From: Maniola hyperantus
Lineage: Eukaryota; Arthropoda; Insecta; Lepidoptera; Nymphalidae
Assembly (NCBI RefSeq): GCF_902806685.2
Contig: NC_048550.1
Span: 2,089,383 to 2,153,382 of the forward strand
Length of the DNA stretch: 64,000 nucleotides
Reading direction: 5' to 3'
Shown here: positions 43,019 through 55,279 of the stretch, one piece after another
Layout of the letters: each line of letters opens with the position of its first letter
Position numbering within the stretch: the stretch's first letter is position 1
Program-made: the position numbers and the translations under genes
The notes under the pieces: model-generated
What the model was told of the DNA's origin: nothing
What the model saw: only the letters and a program-made list of their open reading frames with translations
Databases searched by the model: none

Positions 43019-43344
43019 CTTTAGAATTACTTTTGATAAGGAGTTACGGCGCCAAGAATTTGAATTTTTCGAACGAGAATCTTTGCGTTACCACTAAATA
43101 CTAATCATCCTTCTATCATATCAGCTGCCATCATCAGTTTCTTGCAATTTTCAGTATAGTAATAAATCGTGAATAAATCAAAATCCTTTACTCGGTATTG
43201 GACAGATTCTAAACTTGCCAGATTCGCGATTAGATAGGCAGATTCAATCAAACCAATGAAAATTACTTGAGTATTTTTGCTGCTCAATGTGCGCTGACCT
43301 AGGGGGCCTACTGCCTAGATATACTTATATGTAACAGCGGTTAC

Positions 43345-43471
43345 GCACTCATCCGATCCGAGTCCGTGAAAATACGTTCCTTTTTGTATATGTTGTTTTG
43401 TATGGTAGATATAATATGTCATAGATTATTTTTTATATCCGTATTTTCACGAATTCGGATCGGATGAGTGT
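43345..43471. mobile_element. Palindromic MITE
   Basis: Left GCACTCATCCGATCCGAGTC then CGTGAAAATAC; right GTATTTTCACGAATTCGG then ATCGGATGAGTGT. Arms of 31 bp with few mismatches. The end motif (ATCCGA...AGTG) resembles that of 42600-43018. Confidence 0.7.
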
Positions 43472-46400
43472 GTTATCGATGTAAGAGACAATCTTAATAA
43501 AACAAAATTCCAGTGCATTATATAATTTATATTTTATTGGTTTCTGCATATCACGTTAAGTATAGAAAATACAGCTGTACCTATTAGAATATAACTTTAT
43601 TGCCCGAAGCCAATTATTAGGTTTTATATTTACGTAAGTATAACATATTTTATTATAAATCTTCTAAATAAATGTTCTTGTTAGCACCATTTTTTTTATA
43701 GTTTTCCATTTTCTTAAAAACATTACCTACACAATATAACAACCTACTTTTTATAATTATGAATGCATTAATTTGATAAATGATAGAAGATGGTCTTTTA
43801 TTATTTTATTACAATTGTAAAACTAAAGCTTAAAATTAACAATTAGTTTTTATTTTGATAATATTGATCACACGACATTCTAAAACTAAACGCGTTTTTC
43901 CACCAACCATCACACGACACGACAAAATGTAGTAACGACTCCGAGAGCTATAATATATCTACACTTGTGACTTGCGAGTAATGATATGCTCGCATACCTA
44001 ACATCTACGCTTTAAAATTCGTGTCGATTGAAATGAGCCATCAGTCGCAAGTAGTTTCAATAAAGCATAATGTGTTTACTTATGCATAAAGCACGGTTTT
44101 CAAACGGATTCTTGATTGTGTCGTCGGTAGAGCTGAAGTTGCTATGTTGCTACGACATTCCTAGCCACCTGTTGGCTGTACGATACAATGGTTTTATGTA
44201 AGAGTCGTGCGACTCTTTATCAAAACTACCGCAGTAGCTTTAGCCTATTAGTATCGTGACTGGAAATGTCATTCGTAACAAACGACAGATCGTACGACAG
44301 GTCGTACAAGCAAAACGTGTCGTACGGTGCTCCATAAAAAAACGCTCTAACACGAATGTAAATTATTTCACTGAAAAATTACATCATAAAATCTAAACAG
44401 ACAGTATTATATCCCAGCTCTGCTAACTGTACAGAGCCGAAAACGATGCTCAAGACGATTTGGTCCAGCTTCAACAAAAAAAAATGTATCTACCTACTTA
44501 TAAGTGTTGGTAATATTATAATGGTGCGTAGGCACACACCGGTCTCGTTGGCTAACAAAATGTGGAATCGTTGGCTCTACAATGAATTTGGATATCACAA
44601 TGACCGAATTTTGTGTGTGATGAGTATGACACTCATCTTTTACACCAATTCTATTTGTTAGATCCAAAGATGTGTATGCACGGAAATCTCCAAATGGATG
44701 CAGTCTTTGGTTAGAAGTTAGAACAGGGAAGATTAAAAAAAAACTTAAAAAAATATCACAAGCATTTATACATATTCGCAAACCTCAGTCAAACTTCTTA
44801 GTATATTTTTTTTCTATTTTTTATAGATAGAAAAATAGATAGATAGAAAATTCCTAAGGCACGTTAATAGTAAAACTTTAGAAGTACTTAGATTTCATCT
44901 AGATGAGGCGTGCAATTAGATAGGTAGGTAGGGACTGAAGTGAGCTTTGAATACTAGTTTCAAGTTTTTTAGAATCTTACGAAATTTTGAATAAAAATTA
45001 AAAGTTAAATTAATTTAATATAGTTAAGTGAGTAACTACAAACTAGGTACATACATTTTGATTTCTTGAAAAATAAATTATTTTAGCACTATCAACGATC
45101 CTATCGTTATAATATAACGTACGTTTTTCGCACTCATCTAGACGAATCCTTACCTAATTATAACAAAAGAAGCTTTTTTCTAAGAATAATAAAATTTATT
45201 TTCAAATAAAAATAGTAGGTAAGTACCTATCTAGAAGGTAATCTAGCTACCAAGAGTGAAGGCAAGTAGCCTGAAGAAAAACATACTAATTAGGGAACGT
45301 AAGGTAACCTATGTATTATAAAAAATGGCAAAAAATCTAGGGTTAGTTTAACGACAAAGGGTGCAATGCACGATGTACTATGCGCGCAAATCGTACAGTA
45401 ATGTACACCGTTGATTTGTCAACTACTTATTTTACACGTACTTTGCTTTAATACTTTTAGGCATTATATCGCTCATTGATAAAAATCAACAATAAATTAA
45501 GGGAAAATTAAATCTAAGTGCCTTGCCTTTACACATGACGACATTTTCGCGTGGGTCGAGGTTGCGACTGTCGCGTTCGCAGCACATTTAAGTTGCGTCT
45601 GCCGCGCTTACACTGCTCGCGAAAATGGCGCAGTGTGCAGTCTCTTTAATTTTATAGCTTCAAACTTTCTAAGTAAGATATACAACGTTTTTCAAAACCT
45701 TAACGTTAGTTTAATAACTAAAAGACATAAATTTTCTTCTACCCATATTATACACAATAAAGCATTGCACACACTGCGATATTTTGCTGAGAAGTTACAA
45801 TTGAGATTAGTTTATCAATTCACTTTCAATATTCCAAAAGGATGTTTACAGGTAAAAAACGCAGTGCTCGCTTCGCTTGACATGAACTTATGGCAACTAT
45901 TGCCTAAACAAATAAGTGATAAGATTTTTTGACCTCTAATAGTAATAAACTAACGCAACACTACGAAAATAACGATTATTCACAACTGAAAACGAAACGG
46001 AACAAAACACTCTCTAAAAATGCTTGTAACCTTTGTATAGGTACTAAATCCACCAGTGGCGTAACTTTGACATGGCTCGCAAAAGGTCATGGGGCCCCCG
46101 ATTAGAGGAGGCCTCGAGGGCCTCCTAAACATTTGATCAGTTTGTTCATAGATTCATCTAATTATTATTTGTTGTAGCTAAAATATCTTCTAAAAAAGGA
46201 GACTAGTTTAGAAATACGACTCAAGGGGCCAAAAGGGGGCAAAATATCATTTATGGACTTTAGATGCACTATTACACCAGTCAAATACGCTACCATACAA
46301 AAGAACATTACACACAATATATTAACACACCCCTCCTCCTATTTAATATTAAATTTATAAATATTATAATGATATGACAAACAGATTATAACTATAGATA

Positions 46401-46765
46401 GATAGTTATAATATACGCTTTTAGGAACTTATAAATTGCCACTATAAAATTTTACAACATATATTACATTGGTTTCAAGCCTATTGAATATAAAACTAGA
46501 TATCCGTATTTTAATACCTACGTATTATTTGAGGATGTTAGTGAATAAGCAATTTTCGATTTAAATATGTAGGTACCAAACCTCAATGAACTTTATACAA
46601 GTAGGTATTAAATATATAATTTTGGAACTGTATTAATGAACAAGTGATTGAATTATTTTTTTATTACAACAAAACAATTTCTCTATTTACGTATAAATAA
46701 AAATATAGTAATGTACTTACATAATACATGTACCATTTTGTTGTATAAATAAAATCATCGTCATA
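43472..46765. other. Spacer between the formin promoter and the MIF4G gene
   Basis: AT-rich. A possible old inverted element at 43885-44345 (CACACGACACGACAAAATG versus CAAAACGTGTCGTACGG). A small inverted pair CATTTTCGCG/CGCGAAAATG at 45542-45627. CAGTGGCGTAACTTTGAC near 46055 resembles a hAT end without a partner. No gene recognised. Confidence 0.35.
46660..46665 (-). terminator. Candidate poly(A) signal for the MIF4G gene
   Basis: AATAAA on the minus strand about 375 bp past the stop codon. Others occur nearby because the region is AT-rich, so the choice is uncertain. Confidence 0.25.
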
Positions 46766-46882
46766 ATGGTGGGCACACAACGGTCCAACGTGATCCGACA
46801 ACCGACGTAACACGTTCATTAAAACGATCAAAAAAAACTGACTTTGACTATTCTCGTTGGCCCGGTGTGTACGCACCTTTAG
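46766..46882. mobile_element. MITE with ~25-bp inverted ends in the 3' flank of the MIF4G gene
   Basis: Left GGTGGGCACACAACGGTCC, right GGCCCGGTGTGTACGCACC. Imperfect pairing; interior AT-rich. Confidence 0.5.
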
Positions 46883-47041
46883 ACTCGATCACTGCATTCA
46901 ACAGACACCATCTACAATTATTTAATTGGTGAATACAAATATAAAGCCGTCACCATCTTTAAAAGTTAAAATACCTAGGTACTTAATGTTTTAGTTTAAA
47001 ACAATTAACTACCTACCTAGTACCTACAACAGCTCGTGACT

Positions 47042-50000
47042 CTACTTGGAGGAGGGGTAGTAGTACAGTACGGCACAACCGGGCAGCTGCCAGCGCGACG
47101 CGTGCAACTCTATCAGTTGCAGCAACGTGCGGCGGATGGAGGGAGCGGCCGCCGTGTTGATGAAGGCGTCTCGTACTGCTGAGAGCAGGCGTTCCAGGTC
47201 GCCCGGGAGCTGGGTCTCCAGGTCTCGACCGATGTATGTCAGCACGAAGAAGAGATTTTCCGTCTGAAAGAAAGAACATACCAAAAGATGAAAGATGGGA
47301 CTTCAACACCAAACTAAAGATAAATAATACGGTAATAAAAATTATGTGACTTGGGTTTTGCTTCTTGAGGTCTTCATTTAGAGGTCCTACAGATATGACT
47401 ATAGTAAACAATTCTTCAAAGCGTTAACGGTCCATCATCAACCTCGCGGTTTTGGTCTGAATCGCGCGAGGGCACCCGGTACTTGCCATTGGCGTGTTCC
47501 CGGGGTGCCTTCTTGACTTTTTGTCCCTAAGATCTTTCTCCCCTTTCTATACCCTAGATGGCACAACTACAGAAGATCCCCTAACCCCGTTGCAGTTCCA
47601 CTTTCTATCGAGGCTTCCTTATTCTCACTATCTGCGTCCGTCCCTGTGTCCTCAACGATTGTAATAGCGTCGTTGATGAATGGGATAGTGAACATCTGAC
47701 TTTTTCGGAGACAGCTCAAACCGTATAAACAAAACATATTTTTTAAACTCTGGTTTGACATTCATTGCATGATCAAAACATCAGGAGAACTTGAAAAGGA
47801 CTTGAATCAGGAGAAAGACATGATACTCACATCGCTGGGTGAAGGCACTGGTTGACGGATACAGTCCTCACAGCATTTGCATATAAGCGCCAACAGCACA
47901 TGCCCAGGTGCGCTGTTGCCGCGACGCTGGATCGCGCGTCGTCGCAGCTGGCAGTACATCTCCAGCAGAAACGAGAGGAACGCCATCAGACGTGGTCTTC
48001 CTCCGCCCACTATTGTACCTAGAAGCTGTGAAACCGGGAATCGATTAGGGGAAAGCTGCCGAGAAACTGTGGAAAATCCGCACAGGAAAATACATGTAAA
48101 TTTTGCATGGATAAAATTGTATAAAACCATCTTTATGAGTGACAGCTCAAACTCCATGCAGTGGTTTTAGCCACCTTTTTTTTAAAATTCCAGCTAAGGA
48201 CAGAAATCTTTCAAAATCGATATCTTGGGTCATTATAGACAAGGAAACTATTAAGTAGCCAAATTTTTTTAAGAATATAAATCAAAGAAGTTTCATTTCT
48301 ATTAAGTATATGTAACGGATACAAGCGAGACACCAGCCACGCCGTATCCATCAGCGTACGAGGCATACCGCGTTCGCGTCCGCGTCACCACAACAACACA
48401 TTACCTTGTCGCGGTCGTGGTACCACTGCTGGCACGTGTTGAGCAGCGACTCGAGGAAGGTCTCGGTCTGCTCGCGCTCCACCACCGCGATGCAGCGGCG
48501 CGCGGCCGGCAGCGCGTACCGAGGAGACTCCACGGCGCGAGACACAAGGTGTCCCACTGCATCCATCAGCGTGCGAGCACATACCGCGTTCGGATCTAAA
48601 GATTTACGTCACCACAACATCATAATATTATATAGGGAATTCTTTGATCAGACAAACAGCTCATCGGAATTGGGACATATGCTTTGGCAGAATGTCAAGA
48701 AAATTATCATTTGACCAAAATGCAGAAAAAGACCGCTCAGGATGGTCAGTCCTATTTTAGTGTCATTTTCACTTTACCAATTCAAGATTTACCAACTGAA
48801 GTCTAAACCAACATATATTGTAGGTAATAAAGTCATACTCGAGAGCGTGCAAAAAAATTAAGATGTTCCATGCCCGAAGAAACCCTTTTATTATCTTGGC
48901 CCAAGAAGTCAGTTTATACTGCACAGCAGTCCAAATGCAGTGTTTGTCATCCAACAGTCATTTGCAGAGTTGGGTTTGCTAATCAATTGGAACGAACAAA
49001 TAATGCCCTTTCCTTGCACAAATTCTTTGGACCGGTGCAGGTGTTTTCGCAAGATCTGACGTACGAAAGCATTGTGCATTGCATAAGTAGGTATAACATT
49101 ATGTTACAGTGAGACAGGCAGAAAAATTCTCTGTCAATGGTGTCCAAGCTAGAATTTGGTGCGTACGCAACTTATTTTCTCACCAATATCTCATCTTCTG
49201 CCAATAGGACCTGCGTAAACATATTTACAATGAAGAAGTGTAGGTATTCTATTTTACACAGTTCACAAGCAAAATTCTGTAAATACATGCAAGCTAAATT
49301 GACCAAAAGGGAATAAGATACTTAAGCAAACTCTTTACCAATTTTCTACCTTCCATTACACCAATTTCCTTCACCATTGTGCTGGAGACGAAAAACAAAA
49401 AAGGATTACACACCATTTTTCTCACCTTCCAGTGCCTTGTCAATGCACTCTTGGATCTCTGGCGGAAAATTGCCAAGGTCTCCGGCATCCGCGGCCAGAC
49501 CTAGTGCCGCCATTCCACTGGCAAGAGTATCTGCTGAGGTGAGAGACTTAGAGCGTTTGAGTCCTGGCGCAAAGGCCTGGGGCCTAATGTTCTTGCCATT
49601 GCCGTTCGTCAGAGTAGGCGACGATTTCTTCTTTTCGTTGATGATCTGCTGTGGATGCAGTTTGAAGTGCACGCGTGGTCCAGCCTGGAATAACATTACA
49701 TTGTGATTTATCAGCATGCTATATTATGTTCATGATTTATTCTTTTTTGTTTTTAGTCACTTCTTCATGTATTGTTCTGACAAAAGGTTAAAAAGCTACA
49801 CGCTACCTATGCATTTAAGTTTTTCAGTTCTTGAGTACATAAGATCGTTAACATTTTTTTAATCGCTTGGCAAACTTCTGGGTCTGCAAAGCTTCTTGAG
49901 TGAAGTTGGATGAGTGATCTCGCTGCAAGTCGTACCAACAGGCTGCGTATAGCGAGCAAACTTCTAGTGCGAAAACATGACCAGGAACAGATAAGAACTA

Positions 50001-50176
50001 AGAAGTGAATAGGGTCCCCACTCACCGAAGCGTGTGGCACGTTGCCGCTCGAGGCGCTGGTGAGCAGCGAGTGCGGCGGCATCACGGGCCGGTAGTGCGG
50101 CGGCACCTGCGCGTGCAGCACCACCGACCGCGAGTGCTGCAGCCCCACGCTCCCGTAGCCCACGCCAAGCGCCGGC
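47042..50176 (-). CDS. MIF4G-domain protein (CTIF / MIF4GD / Paip1-like), C-terminal five exons
   Basis: MIF4G proteins of this kind are cytoplasmic translation factors acting on capped or histone mRNAs. Exons, in order of transcription: 50026-50176, 49426-49684, 48405-48595, 47831-48025 and 47042-47263. All introns are GT-AG; junction phases (2 bases brought in, then 0, 1, 0, 0) keep one frame of 337 residues to the TAG at 47042-47044. Exon 1 reads HSRSVVLHAQVPPHYRPVMP. Exon 2 holds KLHPQQIINEKKKSSP and a KRSKSLTSAD stretch. The MIF4G domain runs from FPPEIQECIDKALEDPNAV across exons 2-5 to LLQLIELHASRWQLPG and ends YYYPSSK. The ALEDPNAV start and YYY end both resemble human MIF4GD (ALKDPGAV, KYYY). 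The longer N-terminal extension favours a CTIF-like protein. Upstream exons were not found. The last intron contains an R1-clade fragment. Confidence 0.8.
47435..47562 (-). mobile_element. R1-clade LINE 3' fragment inside an intron
   Basis: ATCATCAACCTCGCGG, GCGCGAGGGCACCCGGTACT, GTTCCCGGGGTGCCTTCTTG. It matches 10985-11110 with small deletions. It lies in the 567-bp intron between the last two MIF4G exons, in the gene's orientation, and does not touch the splice sites. Confidence 0.65.
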
Positions 50177-51184
50177 CTGGAAACATGCACGACAACGGTT
50201 TACAAAGGGCATGATAATGATAAGCATGGAGAGTATAAAGATTCAACATCGAACTCAACCTAGTTATTATGAAACATCAAATTAAATAACGTCATTTTGA
50301 TTTTTGGCACATGTGTTCCTTATGCTCTTAGAAACTGTATCTCCTCAAAAATCCCCACCCGTAGAATGCCGGCTTCCGCCCTTTTCCTCTCAAATGTTTC
50401 CCCGAACGTGGTTTTGCGTAATTTCCGCAAAATCTAGGCAAGTATAATTTAATGATTTTTATTTTTGTTTTGTTTTAACAAATTTTTCCTATCTCTAACA
50501 GTTTTCATGGAAATTATCCTCCCGAAGAGGCAGACCGCAGACTCTTAAGAAGAACTTAAAAGATATTCGGGAGATCGGATACTCAATCCCGGGATATATT
50601 AATGTGCGTTTTGAGCAATTTGAATCCCGTACGTGCGTTTAACTTTGCTTCAACCGTGCGTAAGTAGGTACATCTTATACGCACATTTTTTAAAATTAGC
50701 AGCCCAGAGGCCAGTCTAACATAACATTTTCTCACGATACTCTCATATGACGCTATTGTTTTAGCTCACGAGCAGATCTCTATCAGACTAGTTAGACGCC
50801 AGATAAAAATCAGCAATTTATGTCTATTTTTAATTAATCATAATACCTAAGTATATAACAAACGTCACAGCATATTTTATAATACAGTAGAATCACACTA
50901 ATCAGGCACTACTAAAAACCAGAGGGTGCTGGAATGTATAGAAAAATTCATAACAAAATAAAGCGAATACAATATATTTGTGTTCATGTTCTAAACGTTT
51001 TTTTTATAACTGTAGGTAACATATCTCACAAGTCACAATGAACTAATCGGGTACATAGTTTTAAAATAATCCTTAATAATTGATGTCTGTTTTTGTGCAA
51101 CTTGGGAGCCGGCTTGTTAGACGTGTCGGTCTTTTGAAGTGCCGGATCAGTGAGGTTCTACTGTATATATTAAAACTAACTATA
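50177..51184. other. Upstream intron or flank of the MIF4G gene
   Basis: No exon with good splice signals or repeat was identified here. Confidence 0.3.
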
Positions 51185-51290
51185 TTAGCTAACCAATCCG
51201 CACATGGCCAGACTATGGCCAAAATCCTTCTTAATCTGAGAGGAGACCAGGCTCTGTAGTGAGCAGGCTATGGGTTGATCATGATCATAT
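51185..51290 (-). repeat. Dispersed repeat, family E
   Basis: AACCAATCCGCACATGGCC, TGAGAGGAGACCAGGCTCTG, GGGTTGATCATGATCAT. Confidence 0.6.
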
Positions 51291-51597
51291 TAGCTAACTT
51301 CAAAATATAACGAAAGCAAGTCCTTCGACAAAAAATATTTCCTCATCGCCGAATTTGGTTCCCAACAAAATCGCCCATTTGCGTACAGCCCGCATCGGCT
51401 TGCGCAGGGTCCGCGCCCCTACATGGCGAGCAGTGTGTGTCAAGCATATTATGTACCATATTATTACAATCGGTATTGTCTACATAACTTCCTGTGGCCA
51501 TCTGAACATTTTCATTGTATAATTGGATTGTAATTTTGCTTCATTCTATTCAGCGTCATCGTCGTCAACCGACAGACGGACACTGTTGACACTTAGT

Positions 51598-52147
51598 ATG
51601 TACGCGGCAGAAAAGAATCTACATCGACCTTTAGGAGGAGATAGCGGATTTGTAGAGCATTGTCTCAGCGAGAGATGGAGAAAGCAAGTGATGGCTTGTA
51701 GTTTCTCTAAGTGATCAAATCAGAAATGAGGAGATCCGTAGGAGAACTACAGTAACCGACATAGCTCAACGGGTTGCAAAGCTAAAGTGGCAATGGGCAG
51801 GGCACATAGTTTGTAAAACCGATAGACGTTAGGGTCCCAACTCCCAAGGTGCTGGAATGGCGACCTCGCACTAGAAGACGCAGTGTTGGAAGACCCCCAC
51901 TAGGTGGACGGACAACATCAGACGAGTCGCAGGGAGCCGCTGTATTCAGGCGGCGCAAGACCGTGGCGTGTGGAAGTCCCTACAAGAGACCTATGTCCAG
52001 CATTGTAGTCTATCGGATGATGGTGATGTCTCTGTCGTTGATACCGACAAAACGTCATATAGGTATGAGTGACAGACACAACGCTCTACAAAGCCGAAAT
52101 GTCATTCTAAAGGCCGATGTACATTACTTTCTGCCGCGTACGGTCTA
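51598..52147. mobile_element. Family D MITE split by a nested LINE fragment
   Basis: Left half 51598-51666 (TGTACGCGGCAGAAAAGAAT to GAGCATTGTCTC); right half 52027-52147 (TGTCTCTGTCGTTGATACC to TTTCTGCCGCGTACGG). Joined, the halves restore the order seen at 12657-12842. Confidence 0.8.
51667..52026 (+). pseudogene. RTE-like LINE, 5'-truncated C-terminal fragment nested in a MITE
   Basis: Frames read VTDIAQRVAKLKWQWAGH, then KVLEWRPRTRRRSVGRPP, the C-terminal tail of RTE-type reverse transcriptases (compare IREQKWRWAGHMVR in ORF2 at 58329). The fragment ends ATCGGATGATGGTGA, a TGATG-type tail. TGTCTC lies on both sides (51661-51666, 52027-52032), a 6-bp target duplication. Two or more frame breaks. 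Confidence 0.75.
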
Positions 52148-52210
52148 TCGATTCTTGGGGACTTCCACACGCCACGGTCTTGCGCCGCGCCAGGATTCAC
52201 CAGACTCCCC
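52148..52210 (-). mobile_element. RTE-like LINE 3' remnant
   Basis: GGACTTCCACACGCCACGGT and CTTGCGCCGCGCCAGGATTC: the inverse of the coding end near 51955. Confidence 0.5.
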
Positions 52211-52719
52211 TGAGACTTGTTTGATATCGTCAGGACCGAATTCCCTTCGTTTTAATTTTTACATCACACTTAATTTAGAATAAATCCTCATAAGTAGAGA
52301 TGAAGAGGGAGCATACCTAATTTCAAATTGTAGGTACAGATAGACAAAGTGTAGGTACGACCCAAAATATACCAGAGTAATATAGATTTAAATTTTCACG
52401 TTTTTAAAATCATTAACAGCCAAAACCATTAGTTCCAAAATTTGCATTTAAACATACTTATATAGAGAAAGGCGGACAAGCACAAAGATAATATAATCAC
52501 TACGTTTGACAAACAGGTACAATGCTGTTAAAGAAAATAAATAAATGATAGTGCTTTGCACGTTGGTAGGCGTTGACAGTGGTGAGGAGTGAGGTGCGAA
52601 ATTAGGGCAAGTGGCGCGTCCTGTCTGCACAGAGCACACACATTGAAATGCATTCGCTAAATATGCGCACAATATGCGTCATTCAGTCTTTACACTCTAA
52701 AGACTTTAATGGTGATGTG
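52211..52719. other. Non-coding stretch
   Basis: No gene recognised. Confidence 0.3.
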
Positions 52720-52724
52720 ATTCT

Positions 52725-52960
52725 CAGAGGCAAACCGATAGACGTCCACTGCTGGACTCTTGTCGGGACTTCCACACGCCATGATTTTGCGCAGCCCGAA
52801 CGCTGCTCTTTCCGGTGTGTCATGTTCCAAGTCACCGTTGGAACCCAAACGTCTATCAGTTTTTCGAACTATGAGCCCTGCCCATTGCCATTTCATTTTC
52901 GCAACCCGCTGAGCTCTCGTTCTCTTACGGATCCCCATTTCTGATTTGACCACGTAGAGA
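52725..52960 (-). pseudogene. RTE-like LINE C-terminal fragment
   Basis: The minus frame reads MGIRKRTRAQRVAKMKWQWA, then RKTDRRLGSNGDLEHDTPER and LRKIMACGSPDKSPAVDVYR. It is the same family as 51667-52026 in opposite orientation, 5'-truncated and diverged. Confidence 0.65.
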
Positions 52961-53033
52961 AACTCCAGGCATAGCTCTCGCCATCGAGGGTGGGCTATAA
53001 TCCTGAAAAATTTACTGATCTCATTTCTTATCT

Positions 53034-53390
53034 GTGGGACTGACGGGCCACAATGTTGAACGAGATCGTATGTGGGGAAGAGGGACCGGTTTTCTACACG
53101 GCCCTCGTCTTATCGGGCGGAGAGAACTGCGACTAAGCGGCTGTGAGAATTTGTGTACAATCACAATTGTAACTGGCATAAGAGACGAAGCGGCTCGAAG
53201 CAAACACATGCCAGGCATGGAATCATAGAGAGGAATGATCCAGCCTTTGAGTTGGAGAGTGAACATGAAGGACAAATATGATATGTAGGGCCCCTGGAAC
53301 ACGCCAAGAGCAAGTAAGGAACGGGTGCCCTTCTTAGATTCTGTCCTACTAACCGCGAGATTGGTGGAGCCATAAACGATGGGAGGTGAT
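53034..53390 (+). pseudogene. R1-clade LINE C-terminal and 3' UTR fragment
   Basis: Reads LNEIVCGEEGPVFYTALVLS followed by a stop, homologous to MLDGIVRGEAGLVFYTDLVS in the copy at 10955-11500. The 3' part has GAACGGGTGCCCTTCTTAG and ends GGGAGGTGATGGG. Strongly diverged. Confidence 0.65.
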
Positions 53391-53914
53391 GGGTTGATCT
53401 AAGTTTACAGTAATCCACAGAATGCCGATAGACAATTATTCTAGGCCTACTAGACTTATGTACTTTTTAATCTGCTACCTCACAAATTCATTCAAACCAA
53501 ACGTTGTCATTCTTATTCGGTTTTTCTAATAATTAAGTATATTTCTATTTTCACAAGTCTTAAGGCTTCGACAGGTAGGTAGAACGACGCGTGTATGAGC
53601 TCACTGTAGGTAATACTTATGTAAGCTAAATCCAATTTCGAAGGACTTCCTAAAGACATGTATTTCTACCGCGGGAAATACAACACCATGCGATCGCATT
53701 ACCTAGTTACTTACCTAGACTGAAACTGAAGTGAGTCAACGCGATCTAACTAACGAATGTGGTGTGGTAAATAATTATATATATGTATAATGTACCTACT
53801 GACTGATTGCGAACACGTGCATTAAAGTAAAAAGGTAATGGTTGCCACAATTATACTTACCTACGTACAAGGTCTGGAGACCCGGCCATCATCAATCGGC
53901 CAATCATCGGCCTT

Positions 53915-54063
53915 TAGGATGATATTTCGGCTTTGTAGAGCGTTGTCTCTGTCACTCATACCTATATGACGTTTTGTCGGTTTCAACGACAGAGACAGTG
54001 CTCGACAAATTTGCTATCTCCTTCTAAAGGTAGATGAATATTACTTTCGGCCGCGTACTGTAC
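53915..54063. mobile_element. Family D MITE, left end truncated
   Basis: TTTCGGCTTTGTAGAGCG, CGTTTTGTCGGTTTCAACG, then TACTTTCGGCCGCGTACTG at the right end. The first ~25 bp are missing. Confidence 0.7.
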
Positions 54064-54344
54064 AAAACTAAATTACTAAATGACTGATAGGTAGATAGAC
54101 AATACGAATTTGGTGGCCAACCCAATGCAACGGTGCAAGAAGATTGAAGAATTTTTTACAAAAAATACACAAATACCCTTGAAGTAAGGGTGCAATCATA
54201 GATTGCTGAAATATGGTGCAATGAATGGGTTACATCAATTATTATGTACAAATCAATTTACTTAAAATAAAAATGTATCGCCGAAATGTATGTAGGTACG
54301 CGCATAACTTCCAAACGACTGCACCAAATTGGCTAATTCTTTTT

Positions 54345-54560
54345 TTCTATAGTAATATTTTTTGGAGTCGGTGCCAATGTGGAGTCACAAAATAATAATA
54401 TGAAGAGTAGATAGACGGCTCGTGCGGCTAATTGGCACCGGCTCCAAAAATATTACTATAGAACTACAATAACTTTTGTATACATAATATATTGGGTAAT
54501 AAATTAAATTATATTCTACTTTTTAGTGTTTGTGGTTATTGAAGTCGGTTTTTTTGCTTG
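54345..54560 (+). mobile_element. Fold-back repeat, family F (short copy)
   Basis: CTATAGTAATATTTTTTGG and CCAAAAATATTACTATAG are inverted around a loop with AGTAGATAGACGGCTCG. It continues ATAATATATTGGGTAATAAA to TATTGAAGTCGGTTTTTTT, and lacks the longer tail. Confidence 0.7.
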
Positions 54561-55269
54561 GAGGAAGTGCCTAGGCCTACTTATAATAATACTTATGCCA
54601 CTACAAAGAGTGTAACAACCTCAAAGGTAACACAAGGACAAAATGGTAACAGGAGTCCTCGCGAAGAATGTTAAATATTTCCTGAGATAAATAAATTGGA
54701 TAATCGCACGAATGTTTCTAATACGACGACGTCTGTATGAAGAGTAAGGAGTGATTCATAAAATGGGGTTTATGAATAGAATGGGCATGTTACGAGAGTG
54801 TAGGCGGCAACCTGAGATGAACATTTGAGATACGAAATGGCACAATGAAAAGTCACCGATGGAAAATAATATAAACGTATTTCTAAGTAGGTATATGCTT
54901 TGAGTTGCCCTACCTACCAATCTACTTTGAGTTTGTGATTCTGTTAATTGATGTGATTTGAAATATAGAGAGCGTATCAAAACGTTGGAGATTTTCGCTA
55001 TCGTGTTATACCATTATGAACAAAAATAGTGATAGGGGATTGCCCCATTCCACCCTATCTGAACGTTAGGTGAATGTAGGTGATATGATAATATGACCCT
55101 CTGTTTGAAAATTATACCTATAAGGATTTCATATAAAGATTTCCAGGATCTAATAAGACCGTCCTATAAAAAAATAACGGCCATAAAAGTTTATGATTGA
55201 CAATGTCGAAAGCTTTGCTATAGTCCAAAAGCAGATAGAAAATATATTCTTACTTAATAACTTATATCT
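54561..55269. other. Non-coding stretch
   Basis: No gene recognised. Confidence 0.3.
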
Positions 55270-55279
55270 ACTTACATCC

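Noticed and set aside
43105..43287. 60-codon minus-strand frame resembling a membrane receptor fragment
   Set aside because: Hydrophobic but no conserved motif or splice signals; too short to support.
45633..45932. 99-codon plus-strand frame
   Set aside because: AT-rich, no motif; not supported as a gene.
46055..46090. CAGTGGCGTAAC as the end of a second hAT element
   Set aside because: No partner end or 8-bp duplication found nearby.
48406..48714. 102-codon GC-rich plus-strand frame
   Set aside because: Antisense of the MIF4G exon 48405-48595.
49964..50227. Alternative minus frame rich in Ala and Arg over the first MIF4G exon
   Set aside because: Out of frame with the splice phases and composition typical of a shifted GC-rich exon.
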